The notes under the pieces are model-generated. The model saw nothing but the letters and a program-made list of their open reading frames with translations, did no database searches and was not told where the DNA came from. DNA of 64,000 nt, taken from contig CAWAGG010000006.1 of assembly GCA_963781595.1 (NCBI GenBank), positions 1,922,001-1,986,000 on the forward strand. Reading direction: 5' to 3'. Source of the stretch: JBEDUK01 sp963781595 (GTDB lineage: Bacteria > Actinomycetota > UBA4738). Positions 63,543 through 64,000 of this stretch are shown in pieces; position 1 is the first letter of the stretch, and each line of letters begins with the position of its first letter. A program made the translations under genes and the position numbers.

Positions 63543-64000
63543 ATGTCGACGGCGACGAAGACGATCGCACCGGAGCTGGTGGGGACCTGGGACATCGACA
63601 CGTCCCACTCGAACGTCGAGGCGGTCGCGCGCTATGCGATGCTCTCGAACGTCAGGGGCCGCTTCAACTCGTTCTCGGGTTCGATCACGGTCGGCGAGAC
63701 CCTCGAGGACTCCCACGTCGAGGTCGAGATCGACGCCACCAGCATCGATACCCACAACGAGACGCGCGACGGGCACCTGAAGTCCGAGGACTTCCTGTTC
63801 GTCGAGCAGCACCCGGTGATCACGTTCCGCTCGACGAGGGTCGAGCAGGGCGACGGCGAGGACTCGTACAAGGTGTGGGGCGACTTCGCGATGCGTGGCG
63901 TGACGAGGGAGGTCGAGCTGGATGTCGACTTCGAGGGCGTCGGGCCGGACCCGTGGGGCAACACGCGCGCGTCGGTCCACGCGACGACGGCGATCAAGCG
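63543..64000 (+). CDS. YceI-family lipocalin-like protein, 3' end outside the window
   Basis: 152 residues are visible and the frame is still open at the right edge. TWDIDTSHSNVEAVARYAML, VRGRFNSFSGSITVG, HLKSEDFLFVEQHPVITFRS and DFAMRGVTREVELDV are the usual YceI blocks. YceI proteins bind polyisoprenoids in a beta-barrel. No signal peptide is present, so it is a cytoplasmic form. The start is ATG 63543 after GGAGAGGAGG. Confidence 0.9.
   Translation, partial: MSTATKTIAPELVGTWDIDTSHSNVEAVARYAMLSNVRGRFNSFSGSITVGETLEDSHVEVEIDATSIDTHNETRDGHLKSEDFLFVEQHPVITFRSTRVEQGDGEDSYKVWGDFAMRGVTREVELDVDFEGVGPDPWGNTRASVHATTAIK

Overview
The window is very GC-rich and densely coded, with TGA the usual stop and many start codons overlapping the previous stop by 4 bases. 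The gene content (SUF machinery with SufU and a Rieske protein, aa3-type oxidase genes, RNase HI, an OtsB1-like trehalose module, KdpFABC, leaderless promoters of the TANNNT type) fits a high-GC aerobic bacterium of the Actinomycetota or a related Chloroflexota lineage. The sequence alone does not settle the phylum. No tRNA, rRNA, CRISPR array or intact transposase was seen.

Layout. 1-4.6 kb: the start of a GltD-like oxidoreductase, a small membrane protein, an ArsR-SRPBCC fusion behind a promoter/operator, a homocysteine methyltransferase/MTHFR fusion, a zinc-ribbon protein and RNase HI. 4.7-5.1 kb: RNase P RNA. 5.1-13.2 kb: a DUF885 protein, a TlpA-like thioredoxin, and a minus-strand oxidase operon (cupredoxin-like, ctaC, ctaD, ctaE, ctaG, sco). 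13.2-16.9 kb: E1 alpha and beta of a 2-oxo acid dehydrogenase, a GNAT gene and lipA. 17-22 kb: a thioredoxin-TPR protein and an accessory cluster (UvrA-like ATPase, DUF1801, VOC, AraC). 22-25.8 kb: aceE and a secreted RTX-like protein. 26-30 kb: a HAD-OtsB fusion plus a GH65 phosphorylase. 30-35 kb: lipB, E2, E3 and gcvT, so E1/lipA and E2/E3/lipB form two operons serving the same lipoate-dependent chemistry.

34.9-48.8 kb is mixed: a decayed amidase, a sulfurtransferase, an SGNH hydrolase, a lipoprotein, a LuxR-type regulator, a SufT-like protein, a PAS histidine kinase, sufB, fused remnants of a PPOX gene and a vapC toxin, a GHKL ATPase, a frameshifted GNAT gene, an M20 peptidase and a cell-wall lytic protein. 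The suf operon is split: sufB lies at 41.9 kb, while sufD-Rieske-sufC-sufS-sufU runs from 48.9 to 53.1 kb.

53.1-62.1 kb is a complete but rearranged Kdp potassium system. KdpE and a short KdpD-like kinase are divergent from a 27-residue membrane microprotein gene and kdpF-A-B-C. The KdpD cytoplasmic nucleotide-binding/Usp half is a separate convergent gene at the far end, and a kinase-less DUF4118-GAF paralogue sits beside kdpE. The window closes with a GNAT gene, a MarR regulator and the start of a divergent YceI gene.

The observations most worth following are the microprotein ahead of kdpF together with the split KdpD, two genes that appear to start at CTG overlapping a stop, the altered K-channel in CtaD with its cupredoxin-like companion, a structured element at 524-586, and a widespread leaderless-promoter pattern.
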